From an uncultured Pseudomonadota bacterium (GTDB taxonomy: Bacteria; Pseudomonadota; Gammaproteobacteria; Steroidobacterales; Steroidobacteraceae), in contig CADEFJ010000017.1 in NCBI GenBank assembly GCA_902826575.1, forward strand, positions 1 to 42,113: 42,113 nt of DNA, written 5' to 3'. Shown one piece after another: positions 26,510 through 34,595 of this stretch (positions are counted from its first letter, which is position 1; every line of letters starts with the position of its first letter). The notes beneath the pieces were generated by a model that worked only from the letters and a program-made list of their open reading frames with translations, was not told where the DNA came from and did no database searches. A program made the position numbers and the translations under genes.

Positions 26510-27273
26510 GGCCTTACCTCGATATCCTGTGCCGCCAGCGCGGCCTTGAGGTCGGGGATGCTGATTGCCCCCGAATGAAACACACTCGCCGCGAGGGCCG
26601 CATCGACGCCGGCGTCGCGGAACACGGCGGTGAAGTGCTCGATGGCGCCGGCGCCACCGGAGGCCACCAGCGGAACGTGGCAAATGGCGCGCACTGCCGC
26701 AAGCTGCGCGATATCGTAGCCGCGACGCACGCCATCGCTCGCCATGCAGTTGAGCACGATTTCGCCCGCGCCCCGCTCCTGCACTTCGCGCACCCAGTCG
26801 AGCGTATTGCGGCCCGAGTCGCGCGAGCGATCCGGGTCGCCGGTCAGGCTGTAGACACGATAGCCGCCGCTGGTCGTCTCGCTGTCTATGCCCACGACGA
26901 CACATTGCGCGCCGAAGCGCGCGGCCAGGCGGTCGATCAGTCCGGGGTCGGCCAGGGCAGGGGAATTCACCGACACCTTCTCGGCGCCGGCGCCAAGCAC
27001 GGCCTCCGCATCCGCGATACTGCGGATGCCGCCTGCGACGCAGAACGGGATATCAAGCACGCTCGCGACGCGGCGCACCCAGCTGCGCTCGACGGTGCGG
27101 CCCTCGGGACTTGCGGTGATGTCGTAGAAAACAAGTTCATCCGCGCCCTCGTCGCGATATCGCGCCGCGAGATCGAGGATCTCCCCGACGACTTCGTGGC
27201 CGCGAAAGCGCACGCCCTTGACGACGCGGCCGTCGCGCACGTCGAGGCACGGGATTATGCGGCGGGAAAGTAT
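26506..27273 (-). CDS. hisF: Imidazole glycerol phosphate synthase, cyclase subunit
   Basis: 255 aa. A (beta/alpha)8 barrel that closes the imidazole ring with ammonia from HisH, releasing AICAR. Signature stretches: [18 protein letters not shown] with the catalytic Asp, [34 protein letters not shown] (second catalytic Asp) and [11 protein letters not shown]. The start is odd: no ATG, GTG or TTG in the frame can supply the N-terminus. Where relatives have [12 protein letters not shown] the codon is ATA (27271-27273), with GGAG at 27282-27285 eight bases in front. The start therefore seems to be ATA inside the end of hisA (19 bp overlap), unless the base is a sequencing error for ATG. Confidence 0.92.
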   Translation of the reverse strand: MLSRRIIPCLDVRDGRVVKGVRFRGHEVVGEILDLAARYRDEGADELVFYDITASPEGRTVERSWVRRVASVLDIPFCVAGGIRSIADAEAVLGAGAEKVSVNSPALADPGLIDRLAARFGAQCVVVGIDSETTSGGYRVYSLTGDPDRSRDSGRNTLDWVREVQERGAGEIVLNCMASDGVRRGYDIAQLAAVRAICHVPLVASGGAGAIEHFTAVFRDAGVDAALAASVFHSGAISIPDLKAALAAQDIEVRP

Positions 27274-27995
27274 GGCTGCAGCTCCGAGGAGTCGATGCGC
27301 TTCTCGAGCAGTGCCTTGCCGCTGATTGCCGCGCTGACACCGAGTTGCGAGAGCGCCGCGAGATCGGCGGCATTGCGCACCCCGCCCGATGCCTGCCAGC
27401 GGATGTGCGGAAAGCGCCGCTGCGCTTCTGCATACAGCTCGAGGTTGGGGCCGGCGAGGGCGCCGTCGCGTGCGACGTCGGTGCACAGCACGTGCACGAG
27501 GCCGGAGGGCTCGAAGCTCTCGATCGCCCGCCACAGGCTGACTCCCGAGCCGCGCAGCCAGCCGCGGGTCTGCACGATCGGCGTGTCGGTGTCGGCGTCG
27601 CGCACGTCGAAGGCAAGGCACAGGCGCTCGGGTCCGTAGCGACGGAACCAGTCGCGCACGTCGACGGCGCGCTCGATGGCGGCACTGCCGATCACGACTC
27701 GCTCGACGCCGTTCTCCAGCAGGTCGTCGACGACCGCGCTAGAGCGCACGCCCCCGCCGACCTGCAGGTGCAGGCGGCGCCGGGCCGCAAGCGCGAGCAC
27801 CAGCGGGCGGTTGGCCAGCACGCCGTCGCGCGCACCGTCGAGATCGACGATGTGCAGCCAGCGGGCGCCGAATGCGCTGTACTGCTCCAGCAGGTCCCCG
27901 GGGCTCGCCTCGTAGGTCGTCTCGGCGTCGAAATCGCCCTGGTGCAGGCGTACGCACCGACCGCCACGCAGGTCGATGGAAGGAATCAGCAGCAT
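27255..27995 (-). CDS. hisA: ProFAR isomerase
   Basis: 246 aa, 1-(5-phosphoribosyl)-5-[(5-phosphoribosylamino)methylideneamino] imidazole-4-carboxamide isomerase. Begins [20 protein letters not shown] with the catalytic Asp8, and shows [20 protein letters not shown], and [14 protein letters not shown] with the second catalytic Asp, then [14 protein letters not shown] at 27995 lies inside the last codons of hisH (10 bp overlap); its own end overlaps the hisF start. Confidence 0.96.
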   Translation of the reverse strand: MLLIPSIDLRGGRCVRLHQGDFDAETTYEASPGDLLEQYSAFGARWLHIVDLDGARDGVLANRPLVLALAARRRLHLQVGGGVRSSAVVDDLLENGVERVVIGSAAIERAVDVRDWFRRYGPERLCLAFDVRDADTDTPIVQTRGWLRGSGVSLWRAIESFEPSGLVHVLCTDVARDGALAGPNLELYAEAQRRFPHIRWQASGGVRNAADLAALSQLGVSAAISGKALLEKRIDSSELQPYFPAA

Positions 27996-28594
27996 GTTGC
28001 TCCACGAAGAAAGTTCTGCAGGACACGCGCGCCCGCCGGGCCGGATCGCTCGGGGTGAAACTGCGTGCCGAGGAAATTGCGCCGCTGCACGATGGCGGTG
28101 ATGTCGGTGCCGTAGTCGGTCACGGCGATTGTGTCGGGCGTTGTCGGTGCGGCGTAGCCGTGCACGAAGTAGAAGTGTTCCCCGTCGGCGAGTCCGTCGA
28201 GCAGGCCGCCGGCCCGGCGCGCGCGAACGCGATTCCATCCCATGTGCGGCGCGGGCAGTCCGGGCGAGGGCAAGAGACGGCGCACGGTGGCCGGCACGAT
28301 GCCGAGGCACTGCGTATCACCTTCCTCCGTGCGCTCATACAGCAGCTGCATTCCGAGGCAGATGCCGAGCACCGGCTGCTGCAATCCGGGCAGTACGGTG
28401 TCGAGGCCCGCGCTGCGCAGGCGCTGCATGGCGTCCCCCGCGGCGCCCACTCCGGGCAATATCACGCGCCCGGCGCTGCGAATCACGGCAGGGCTCGCCG
28501 TGATTGTGCCGCGCGCGCCGAGACGCTCGAGCGCGAACTGCAACGAGGCAAGATTGGCGCCGCCACTGTCGACGATCGCGACGTCGTTGCTCAC
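27986..28594 (-). CDS. hisH: Imidazole glycerol phosphate synthase, glutamine amidotransferase subunit
   Basis: 202 aa class I glutamine amidotransferase. The triad is visible: nucleophilic Cys in LGICLGMQLLYE, His and Glu in TQFHPERS. VILPGVGAAGDAM and MGWNRV, FYFVHGY are typical for HisH. It delivers ammonia to HisF. The GTG at 28594 overlaps the hisB stop (GTGA). Confidence 0.96.
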   Translation of the reverse strand: MSNDVAIVDSGGANLASLQFALERLGARGTITASPAVIRSAGRVILPGVGAAGDAMQRLRSAGLDTVLPGLQQPVLGICLGMQLLYERTEEGDTQCLGIVPATVRRLLPSPGLPAPHMGWNRVRARRAGGLLDGLADGEHFYFVHGYAAPTTPDTIAVTDYGTDITAIVQRRNFLGTQFHPERSGPAGARVLQNFLRGATCC

Positions 28595-29664
28595 AGCACT
28601 CCCTTGGTGCTCGGCAGGGCGACCCCTTCACGGTGCAGGGCCGGGCGCAGTGCCCGGCCGACGCCCTTGAAGCAGGCTTCGATCATGTGGTGCGTGTTCT
28701 CGCCCACGACGCTGACGTGGATCGCGGCGCCCAGGCTGTCCGCCAATGAGCGGAAGAAGTGCGGCACCAGCTCGCTTGGCAAGCCGCCGACCTGGTCGCG
28801 GCCGAAGCGGCCTTCGAACAGCGCGTAAGCGCGGCCGGAGAGGTCGATCGCGACCTGCGCGCGCGCCTCGTCCATCGGCAACAGGAAGCCATAGCGGGCT
28901 ATGCCGCGCTTGTCCCCTAATGCCTGGCGCAGCGCTTCGCCGAGAGCGAGCGCGCAATCTTCGATCGTGTGGTGCTCATCGACGTGCAGGTCGCCCTGGC
29001 AGGCGAGGTCGAGGGAGAAGCCGCCATGCTTCGCGATCTGCTCGAGCATGTGATCGAAGAAGCCGATCCCGGTCGAGGCGCGCACCGGCTCGGTGGCGTC
29101 GAGGTCGACTGCGACACGAATCGTGGTTTCGCGCGTGCGTCGCTCGACCAGCGCGCGGCGCGCGATGAGTTCGCGCACGATGTCGGGCCAGGTTTCGCCG
29201 GTAGCGCCGGCGGCACGCACGCGCAGGCCGCGCACGCCGAGATTGGCCGCGAACTCGAGATCGGTGTCGCGATCGCCGATTACCGCACTGGCCGCGAGGT
29301 CGACAGGCCGCTCGCGCACGTAGGCATCGACGAGCGTCGTGCGCGGCTTGCGGCAGGCGCAGGCGTCGCGCGGGAAATGCGGGCAGACGAATACCGCATC
29401 GAACCCGATGCCCTGGCTGGCGAAGGTCTCGAGCACGAAGCGATGCGGCACATCGAACGCGGCCTGGGGAAAGCTGGCTGTGCCGAGGCCGTCCTGGTTC
29501 GTCACCATGGCAAAGGCATAGCCGCGATCGCGCAGCGTGGCCAGCGCGGCGAATACGTCCGGCAAGAACTTCACTTTGGCGAGCGAGTCGACCTGCTCGT
29601 CGGGTGGCTCCTCTATGAGTGTGCCGTCGCGGTCGATGAACAGCACGGCTTGCGGCTTCAGCAT
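28591..29664 (-). CDS. hisB: Bifunctional histidinol-phosphatase / imidazoleglycerol-phosphate dehydratase
   Basis: 357 aa fusion, as in enterobacteria and Xanthomonadales. The N-terminal HAD phosphatase (about 1-165) has FIDRDGTL (Asp11, Asp13), VTNQDGLGT and the zinc loop CPHFPRDACACRKP, then IGDRDTDLEFA. The C-terminal dehydratase (about 170-357) has FFDHMLEQIAKHGGFSL, DEHHTIEDCALALG and NTHHMIEACFKGVGRAL with the manganese-binding His and Glu residues. ATG at 29664 lies inside the end of hisC (7 bp overlap). Confidence 0.96.
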   Translation of the reverse strand: MLKPQAVLFIDRDGTLIEEPPDEQVDSLAKVKFLPDVFAALATLRDRGYAFAMVTNQDGLGTASFPQAAFDVPHRFVLETFASQGIGFDAVFVCPHFPRDACACRKPRTTLVDAYVRERPVDLAASAVIGDRDTDLEFAANLGVRGLRVRAAGATGETWPDIVRELIARRALVERRTRETTIRVAVDLDATEPVRASTGIGFFDHMLEQIAKHGGFSLDLACQGDLHVDEHHTIEDCALALGEALRQALGDKRGIARYGFLLPMDEARAQVAIDLSGRAYALFEGRFGRDQVGGLPSELVPHFFRSLADSLGAAIHVSVVGENTHHMIEACFKGVGRALRPALHREGVALPSTKGVL

Positions 29665-30719
29665 TGGAGGCTCCTGGCGAGTCGGTCGTTCTGCTCCGGG
29701 CTGCCGACGGTGATGCGCAGAGCCCGCCCGAGTCCGGGCCGGTCGCTGAAGCCGCGCACCAGCAGCTGTGCGCGCTGCACCCGCGCCAGGGCGCGCGCGG
29801 CGTCGTCGAACTCGACCAACAGGAAATTCGCGGCGCTCGGCCATACCCGCTCGACACAGGGCAGCGGGGCGAGGGCAGCACGCAGGCGTTCGCGCTCCGC
29901 GACGATGGCCGCGATGCGCTCGCGCGTGACGAGTTGTGACGCCTGCGCGAGCGCAGCCTGTGCCGCTTCGATGCATGGCTGGGCGATGGCGTATGGCGGA
30001 ATCACCTTGCGCAGCAATTGCACGATGCGCCCGTCGGCGAGCAGCGTGCCGATGCGGGCGCCGGCGAGGCCATGGGCCTTCGACAGCGTACGCAGGACGA
30101 CGATATGCGGCTCCGCCGCAATGAGGCGTGCCAAGCTGTCTTCGGCCGCGAACTCGAGGTACGCCTCGTCGATCACGATGAGCGCGCGCTCGCGCGCTGC
30201 CGCCACGATGCGGCGCATGTCCTCGGCGGCCATCAGGTTGCCGGTCGGATTGTTGGGCGAGCACAGAAAGACGAGCTTGACGTTGCCGGCGGCAATATGC
30301 GCTTCGATGGCGGGCAGATCGAGTGCGTAGCCACGTTCCCTGACGAGGGGCACGGCAATGACCGCTGCGCCCTGGATGCGCGCCGCGACAGCGTACATGC
30401 CGAAGGTCGGCGGGCACACGAGTACGGCATCGCGCCCTGCGGCGCAAAAGGCGCGCACCAGCAGGTCGATGGCCTCGTCACTGCCGCGACACGCGAGGGC
30501 ATTGGCGGGTGCAACGCCGTACAGCGCGGCGAGCTGTGCTGCCAATGCATCGGGGTGGGGTTCGGGATAGCGGTTCAGGCCCGCGATCGAGCGATCCTCG
30601 AGGCCGCGCCACGGCGCTTCGTTGGCGTGCAGTCGAGCGAAGCCCGGTTGCCACGCCGCGTGCGCATATGCCTCGAGCGCGCGAATCTCGGGTCGGGCGA
30701 ATGTGAGCGGATCGTTCAT
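29658..30719 (-). CDS. hisC: Histidinol-phosphate aminotransferase
   Basis: 353 aa PLP enzyme (fold type I). Visible: RLHANEAPW at the N-terminus, LCSPNNPTGN, VIDEAYLEF and the PLP lysine in TLSKAHGLAGARIGTLL, then the C-terminal LRITVGSPEQND with the substrate-carboxylate Arg. It converts imidazole acetol-phosphate and glutamate to histidinol-phosphate. ATG at 30719 overlaps the hisD stop (ATGA). Confidence 0.95.
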   Translation of the reverse strand: MNDPLTFARPEIRALEAYAHAAWQPGFARLHANEAPWRGLEDRSIAGLNRYPEPHPDALAAQLAALYGVAPANALACRGSDEAIDLLVRAFCAAGRDAVLVCPPTFGMYAVAARIQGAAVIAVPLVRERGYALDLPAIEAHIAAGNVKLVFLCSPNNPTGNLMAAEDMRRIVAAARERALIVIDEAYLEFAAEDSLARLIAAEPHIVVLRTLSKAHGLAGARIGTLLADGRIVQLLRKVIPPYAIAQPCIEAAQAALAQASQLVTRERIAAIVAERERLRAALAPLPCVERVWPSAANFLLVEFDDAARALARVQRAQLLVRGFSDRPGLGRALRITVGSPEQNDRLARSLQC

Positions 30720-32041
30720 GCGTGGCTGCGGAGCGCCGCGAGGCGCAGGTCGACGGCGGCGGCATGGGCATCGAGGCCCTCGAGATTCGCGAGCGTCGAG
30801 GCCGTCGGGCCGAGTGCGGCGAGTCCCGCGGCAGTGAGTTCCTGCACTGTGATCCGCTTGACGAAATCGAGCAGCGACAGGCCGCTGCAGGCGCGCGCGT
30901 ATCCGTAGGTGGGCAGCACGTGGTTCGCGCCGGAGCAGTAGTCGCCGATCGGCTCCGGCGACCAGGGGCCGATGAATACCGAGCCGGCACTCTCGATGGC
31001 ATCGAGCCACCGCCGCGGCTCGATGACCTGCAGGATCAGGTGCTCCGGTGCGTAGGCATTCGAGACGCCGATGGCGGTGTCGATGTCCGCAACGAGGATG
31101 ATACGCGCGCTCTGCAGCGAGCCGGCAAGAATGCGTTGGCGCGAACGTTGCGGCAGTTGCCTCGCAATTTCGGCCACAACCTGGTTCGCAAGTTCACTTG
31201 AATCGGTGACCAGCACCGCCTGGGCGAGCGGATCATGCTCGGCCTGCGCGAGCAGGTCTGCGGCGACGAAGTCCGCGCGCGCCGCGCCGTCTGCGACGAC
31301 CAGTACCTCGGAGGGGCCGGCCGGCAGGTCGAGTGCAGCGCCGTCGGGATCGGTCGCCACGAGCTGCTTCGCGGCCGTGACCCAGGCATTGCCCGGTCCG
31401 AAGATCTTGTCGACCTTGGGCACGCTGGCCGTGCCATAGGCGAGCGCCGCGATGGCTTGCGCGCCGCCGATGCGGAATACGGTGTCGATGCCGCACAACT
31501 GTGCCGCGACCAGCACCGCCGCATTCACGCGGCCGCTGCGATCGGGCGCGCTGCAAAGCACCCGCTGCGGGCATCCCGCGAGGCGCGCAGGGACTGCCAG
31601 CATGATGACTGCCGAGGGCAGGGGCGCGGATCCCGCCGGCACATAGAGACCGACCGCGCCGATGGGCCGCACCACGCGTTCACAGCGCACACCGGGCATG
31701 GTCTCGAGCGACAGTATGGTGGGGCGCTGGGCGGCGTGGAATGTCTCGACGTTGGCAATCGCGCGCTCGAGCGCCGCCACCTGGGTTGCATCGAGTTCCC
31801 GGCGTGCTGCGGCGAATTCTTCGGCCGTGACGGCGAGCGTCGCGAGGCGCTCCGGCGGCACGCCGTCGAAGCGCGAAGTGTAGCGTCGCACGGCCGCGTC
31901 ACCCTCGCCGCGAACGGCCTCGACGATGGCACGGGCTTCGGCGAACACCGTGCCGCCGACCCCGGCACGCGGCCGCGCAAGGACGCGCGCGCGGCCGGCA
32001 GCATCGAGCGCGGCCCAGTCGTGGATCCGGACGTCGTTCAC
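30716..32041 (-). CDS. hisD: Histidinol dehydrogenase
   Basis: 441 aa zinc-dependent dehydrogenase that makes the last two oxidations to histidine. Family stretches: RPIGAVGLYVPAG, IFGPGNAWVTAAKQL, DLPAGPSEVLVVAD, LLAQAEHDPLAQ and EHLILQV with the catalytic Glu/His pair, then SGANHVLPTYGYAR. The GTG at 32041 overlaps the hisG stop (GTGA); the open frame further upstream is a shadow of hisG. Confidence 0.96.
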   Translation of the reverse strand: MNDVRIHDWAALDAAGRARVLARPRAGVGGTVFAEARAIVEAVRGEGDAAVRRYTSRFDGVPPERLATLAVTAEEFAAARRELDATQVAALERAIANVETFHAAQRPTILSLETMPGVRCERVVRPIGAVGLYVPAGSAPLPSAVIMLAVPARLAGCPQRVLCSAPDRSGRVNAAVLVAAQLCGIDTVFRIGGAQAIAALAYGTASVPKVDKIFGPGNAWVTAAKQLVATDPDGAALDLPAGPSEVLVVADGAARADFVAADLLAQAEHDPLAQAVLVTDSSELANQVVAEIARQLPQRSRQRILAGSLQSARIILVADIDTAIGVSNAYAPEHLILQVIEPRRWLDAIESAGSVFIGPWSPEPIGDYCSGANHVLPTYGYARACSGLSLLDFVKRITVQELTAAGLAALGPTASTLANLEGLDAHAAAVDLRLAALRSHA

Positions 32042-32937
32042 GCGAGCATCTTCTCCACCGGCAGCACGAGCAATGCGCTCGCGCCGGCGGCCTTCAGGCC
32101 CTCGAGGGTTTCCCAGAACACGTTCTCGCGGCACACCGCATGGATCGCCACGCGGTCGGGGTGCCCCTCGAGCGGAATGATCGTGGGCGACTCGCTGCCC
32201 GGCAGCAGCCGGCGGATTTCCGGCAACGCCGCACGCGGCGCGTGCAGCATGATGTACTTGCTCTCCTTCACCTGCTGCACGCCGTCGATGCGCATCAGCA
32301 GGCGCTCGACCCAGGCGTTCTTCACCGGCGCGAGCGCGATCGGGGTACGGATCAGCACCGCGTGACTCTCGAGCACCGTTTCGACTTCCACGAGGTGATT
32401 CGCAGCGAGCGTCGAACCGGTCGAGACCAGGTCGCAGATGGCATCCGCTCGTCCGAGGCGCGGCGCGATCTCGACCGCACCGGACAGCGTCACGATCTGC
32501 GCTTCGACACCGTGGTGGGCGAGGAACTGGCCGAGCAGATGCGGATAGGTGGTCGCGATGCGTTTGCCGGCGAGCGAGCCCGCATCTTCATAGTTCGTGC
32601 CTTCCGGCATCGCGATCGACAGGCGGCAGCGCCCGAAGTCGAGCTTGCGCAACGAATCGAAATTCGCCTGCACGCCGCGCGCCGCGAGCGCCAGGCGCTT
32701 CTCCTCGATCACGTTGAGCCCCACGAGCCCGAGGTCGCACACGTCCTCCTGCACGAGGTCCGGTATGTCGTCGTCGCGCACGAACAGCACGTCGAGCGGC
32801 ATGTTCTCGCCGAAACCCATGAGCTGATCCTTGCCGCGCGAGAGCTTCAGGCCGCAGCGGGCGAGGATATCGAGCGACGGATCGGTCAGCCGACCGGACT
32901 TCTGTACCGCCAGCTTCAGGCGCGTGTCCTTATCCAT
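32038..32937 (-). CDS. hisG: ATP phosphoribosyltransferase (long form)
   Basis: 299 aa, the same size as the enterobacterial long-form HisG: catalytic domains (about 1-220) plus a C-terminal regulatory domain (about 225-299) that binds histidine for feedback inhibition. Visible: LKLAVQKSGRL, the phosphoribosyl site DAICDLVSTGSTLAANHL and the regulatory VKESKYIMLHAPR. First enzyme of the pathway. The ATG at 32937 (MDKDTRLKLAV) is chosen; it overlaps the end of the regulator gene by 8 bp. Confidence 0.96.
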   Translation of the reverse strand: MDKDTRLKLAVQKSGRLTDPSLDILARCGLKLSRGKDQLMGFGENMPLDVLFVRDDDIPDLVQEDVCDLGLVGLNVIEEKRLALAARGVQANFDSLRKLDFGRCRLSIAMPEGTNYEDAGSLAGKRIATTYPHLLGQFLAHHGVEAQIVTLSGAVEIAPRLGRADAICDLVSTGSTLAANHLVEVETVLESHAVLIRTPIALAPVKNAWVERLLMRIDGVQQVKESKYIMLHAPRAALPEIRRLLPGSESPTIIPLEGHPDRVAIHAVCRENVFWETLEGLKAAGASALLVLPVEKMLA

Positions 32938-33235
32938 GCAGGCGCCGTACGGCGGTGGCATAACCGCCGCTGCCTTCGGTCAGGTAACGCGCGACGCGCC
33001 CGATCGTCGTGATGCTGACGCCGGTGATGCGATGGATCTCCCGATAGGGCAGGCCGCGCTGCAGGCACTCGACCACCGCCCAGCGATCGGCCATGGCCTC
33101 GATCTCGGCCGGGGTGCACAGGTCGCGGAAGAAGGCGCGCACTTCCTCGTGGGTACGCAGGGTCAGGACGGCGCCGTAGAGACCGCGCTCGTGCTGGGCT
33201 TCCTGCCGTGCGGAGAGGTTCTGGTGCTGTTTCAT
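32930..33235 (-). CDS. TrpR/YerC-family transcriptional regulator heading the his operon
   Basis: 101 aa. All-helical TrpR-like protein with the helix-turn-helix GLPYREIHRITGVSITTIGRVARYL near the C-terminus and the upstream DLCTPAEIEAMADRW segment shared by TrpR and YerC. It is the first gene of the his operon and overlaps hisG, so it most likely controls histidine synthesis and its own expression, possibly with histidine as ligand (inference). A perfect palindrome (33257-33274) lies 22 bp in front of the ATG at 33235. An in-frame TTG at 33247 is a weaker start. Confidence 0.88.
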   Translation of the reverse strand: MKQHQNLSARQEAQHERGLYGAVLTLRTHEEVRAFFRDLCTPAEIEAMADRWAVVECLQRGLPYREIHRITGVSITTIGRVARYLTEGSGGYATAVRRLHG

Positions 33236-33256
33236 CGCTTGTGCCAATGTATTAAT

Positions 33257-33274
33257 GTGCTAATACGTTAGCAC
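33257..33274. promoter_or_regulatory. Putative operator of the his operon (perfect palindrome)
   Basis: GTGCTAATACGTTAGCAC: two 7-base arms around TACG, fully symmetric in the arms. It resembles the style of TrpR operators (a CTA/TAG-type core) and sits directly in front of the TrpR-family gene, overlapping a possible minus-strand promoter (TTGTGC about 33271-33276, TAATAC 33249-33254, 16 bp spacer). Binding by the regulator would block transcription of the operon. No leader peptide rich in His was seen, which argues for repression instead of attenuation. Confidence 0.6.
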
Positions 33275-33303
33275 AAGGCGCAGGGCGGGGAAAGTGCTCC
33301 ACC

Positions 33304-33333
33304 TTGACCGCTTCCCGGGCCACCCCCTAGACT
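33304..33333 (+). promoter_or_regulatory. Sigma-70 promoter of the metX riboswitch transcript
   Basis: TTGACC (33304-33309) and TAGACT (33328-33333) with an 18-bp spacer. The expected start at 33339-33341 falls directly before the first helix of the aptamer, as is usual for riboswitch leaders. Confidence 0.65.
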
Positions 33334-33341
33334 GCGCGGCA

Positions 33342-33450
33342 CTCATCGAGACCGGCTGAGGGACAGGCCCTTGGACGCCGGGGCAACCAGCGAACCCAAC
33401 CCGTTCGCCCGGTGCCAACTCCTGCGGACGCGCCAGCGCCGTGAGATGAG
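33342..33450 (+). ncRNA. SAM-I (S-box) riboswitch aptamer
   Basis: The conserved core of the S-box is present in order: GAGGGACAGGCCC (33358-33370), CCGGGGCAACC (33378-33388), GGTGCCAACTCC (33411-33422). The closing helix P1 is CTCATC (33342-33347) with GATGAG (33445-33450). It lies between a good promoter and metX, the expected place for an S-adenosylmethionine sensor. Bound SAM should reduce metX-metB expression. Downstream is a 10-bp stem with a GCGA loop (33463-33486), which has no U-run and so is not a terminator, and then a hairpin over the metX start region, which points to control of translation. Confidence 0.9.
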
Positions 33451-33528
33451 CGGTCGGCATAGCCGGCGGGTCGCGAGACCCGTCGGATGGATGCCAGACG
33501 CCCCGCCAGGTGCGGGTGCTCGCCGCAG

Positions 33529-33557
33529 GAGTGCCGATGCGTGGAAAAGAGGCACTC
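33529..33557 (+). promoter_or_regulatory. Hairpin over the metX translation start region
   Basis: GAGTGCC (33529-33535) pairs perfectly with GGCACTC (33551-33557); the 15-nt loop holds the ATG at 33537 and part of AAGAGG (33547-33552), the ribosome binding site of the ATG at 33561. Formed in the RNA it would hide both possible ribosome binding sites. It is a candidate expression platform for the SAM-I aptamer. Confidence 0.5.
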
Positions 33558-33560
33558 GAG

Positions 33561-34595
33561 ATGGAGCATCCGGACAGAACCGATCCAGCCAACCCTGCAG
33601 CAGGCGCTGCCGCCGATGCGTGCGCGCGCGTGGTGGTGCGTGAGGGAGTGCTCGAGATCCCGGGCCAGGTGGCGCTGTACCACGGAGGCGCGCTGCCCGC
33701 CGCCAGCATTGCCTGGCGGATCGAAGGCGCGGAAGGCGCGCCGCTCATCGCGGCATTGGGGGGCATCTCGGCCCATCGCCGTGTTTACGGCGAACACGGC
33801 TGGTGGAATGGAGTCGTCGGCCCGGGCCGCACGCTCGATGCCGGACAGTGGCGGGTCCTGTCATTCGACTACCTTGGCGGCAGCGGGGAGTCGAGCGGTC
33901 CGCGCCCCGGGGAGGCCTTCCCGCGCATCTCCACCTATGACCAGGCCGACGCGCTGCTGCGCCTGCTGAACCATCTCGGCATCACGGCGGTGCATGGCAT
34001 TGTCGGCGCGTCCTACGGCGGCATGGTGGCGCTGGCCTTCGCCGAGCGGTATCCCGAGCGCGTCGGACGGCTGGTCGTGATCAGTGCCGCCGATCGCGCG
34101 CATCCGATGGCAACCGCCTGGCGCAGTGTGCAGCGGCGGGTGCTGCGGTTTGCGGCGCGCTGTGGCGAGGCGGGTGAGGGTGTCGAGATTGCGCGTGCGC
34201 TGGCCATGGCGACCTACCGCAGCCCGGAGGAGTTTGCCGCGCGCTTCAGCGGTGCGCCGCGCACGGACACCGCGAGCGCGGTGTTCCCGGTCGAGGAGTA
34301 CCTGTTCGCCCGCGGTGCCGAGTACGCCGCGCGCCACTCGCCGGAATCGTTCCTGTGCCTGTCGGAATCGATCGACCTGCACCGTGTCGATGCGGGCCGG
34401 ATATTCGTGCCGACCACGGTGGTCGCCGTACGCGAGGACCAGCTGGTGCCGGTCAGCGACATGCGCCGGCTCGCCGCGCGGCTCGAGCACTCGCGACTGC
34501 ATGAAATCTCGTCCGTGTACGGGCACGATGCCTTTCTCAAGGAGGCTGCATTGTTGCGGCCCGCATTCGCAGATCTCACCGGGAGTCCAGCGTGA
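33561..34595 (+). CDS. metX: Homoserine O-acyltransferase (MetX-like, alpha/beta hydrolase fold)
   Basis: 344 aa. Activates homoserine by acylation (acetyl- or succinyl-CoA), the first step to methionine. The catalytic triad is visible: Ser151 in GASYGGMVAL, Asp293 in VREDQLVPV and His322 in YGHDAFLKE; the WWNGVVGPGRTLD stretch is typical of the family. The acyl donor is not certain; relatives in Xanthomonadales use succinyl-CoA. Start choice: ATG 33561 has AAGAGG with 8 bases spacing; ATG 33537 has AGGAG with 5 bases and would add 8 residues. The gene is under a SAM-I riboswitch and its stop overlaps the next GTG (GTGA). Confidence 0.92.
   Translation: MEHPDRTDPANPAAGAAADACARVVVREGVLEIPGQVALYHGGALPAASIAWRIEGAEGAPLIAALGGISAHRRVYGEHGWWNGVVGPGRTLDAGQWRVLSFDYLGGSGESSGPRPGEAFPRISTYDQADALLRLLNHLGITAVHGIVGASYGGMVALAFAERYPERVGRLVVISAADRAHPMATAWRSVQRRVLRFAARCGEAGEGVEIARALAMATYRSPEEFAARFSGAPRTDTASAVFPVEEYLFARGAEYAARHSPESFLCLSESIDLHRVDAGRIFVPTTVVAVREDQLVPVSDMRRLAARLEHSRLHEISSVYGHDAFLKEAALLRPAFADLTGSPA

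Noticed and set aside
33463-33486. 10-bp stem with GCGA loop after the SAM-I aptamer, considered as a terminator
   Set aside because: No T-run follows it; it may be only a structural spacer in the leader.
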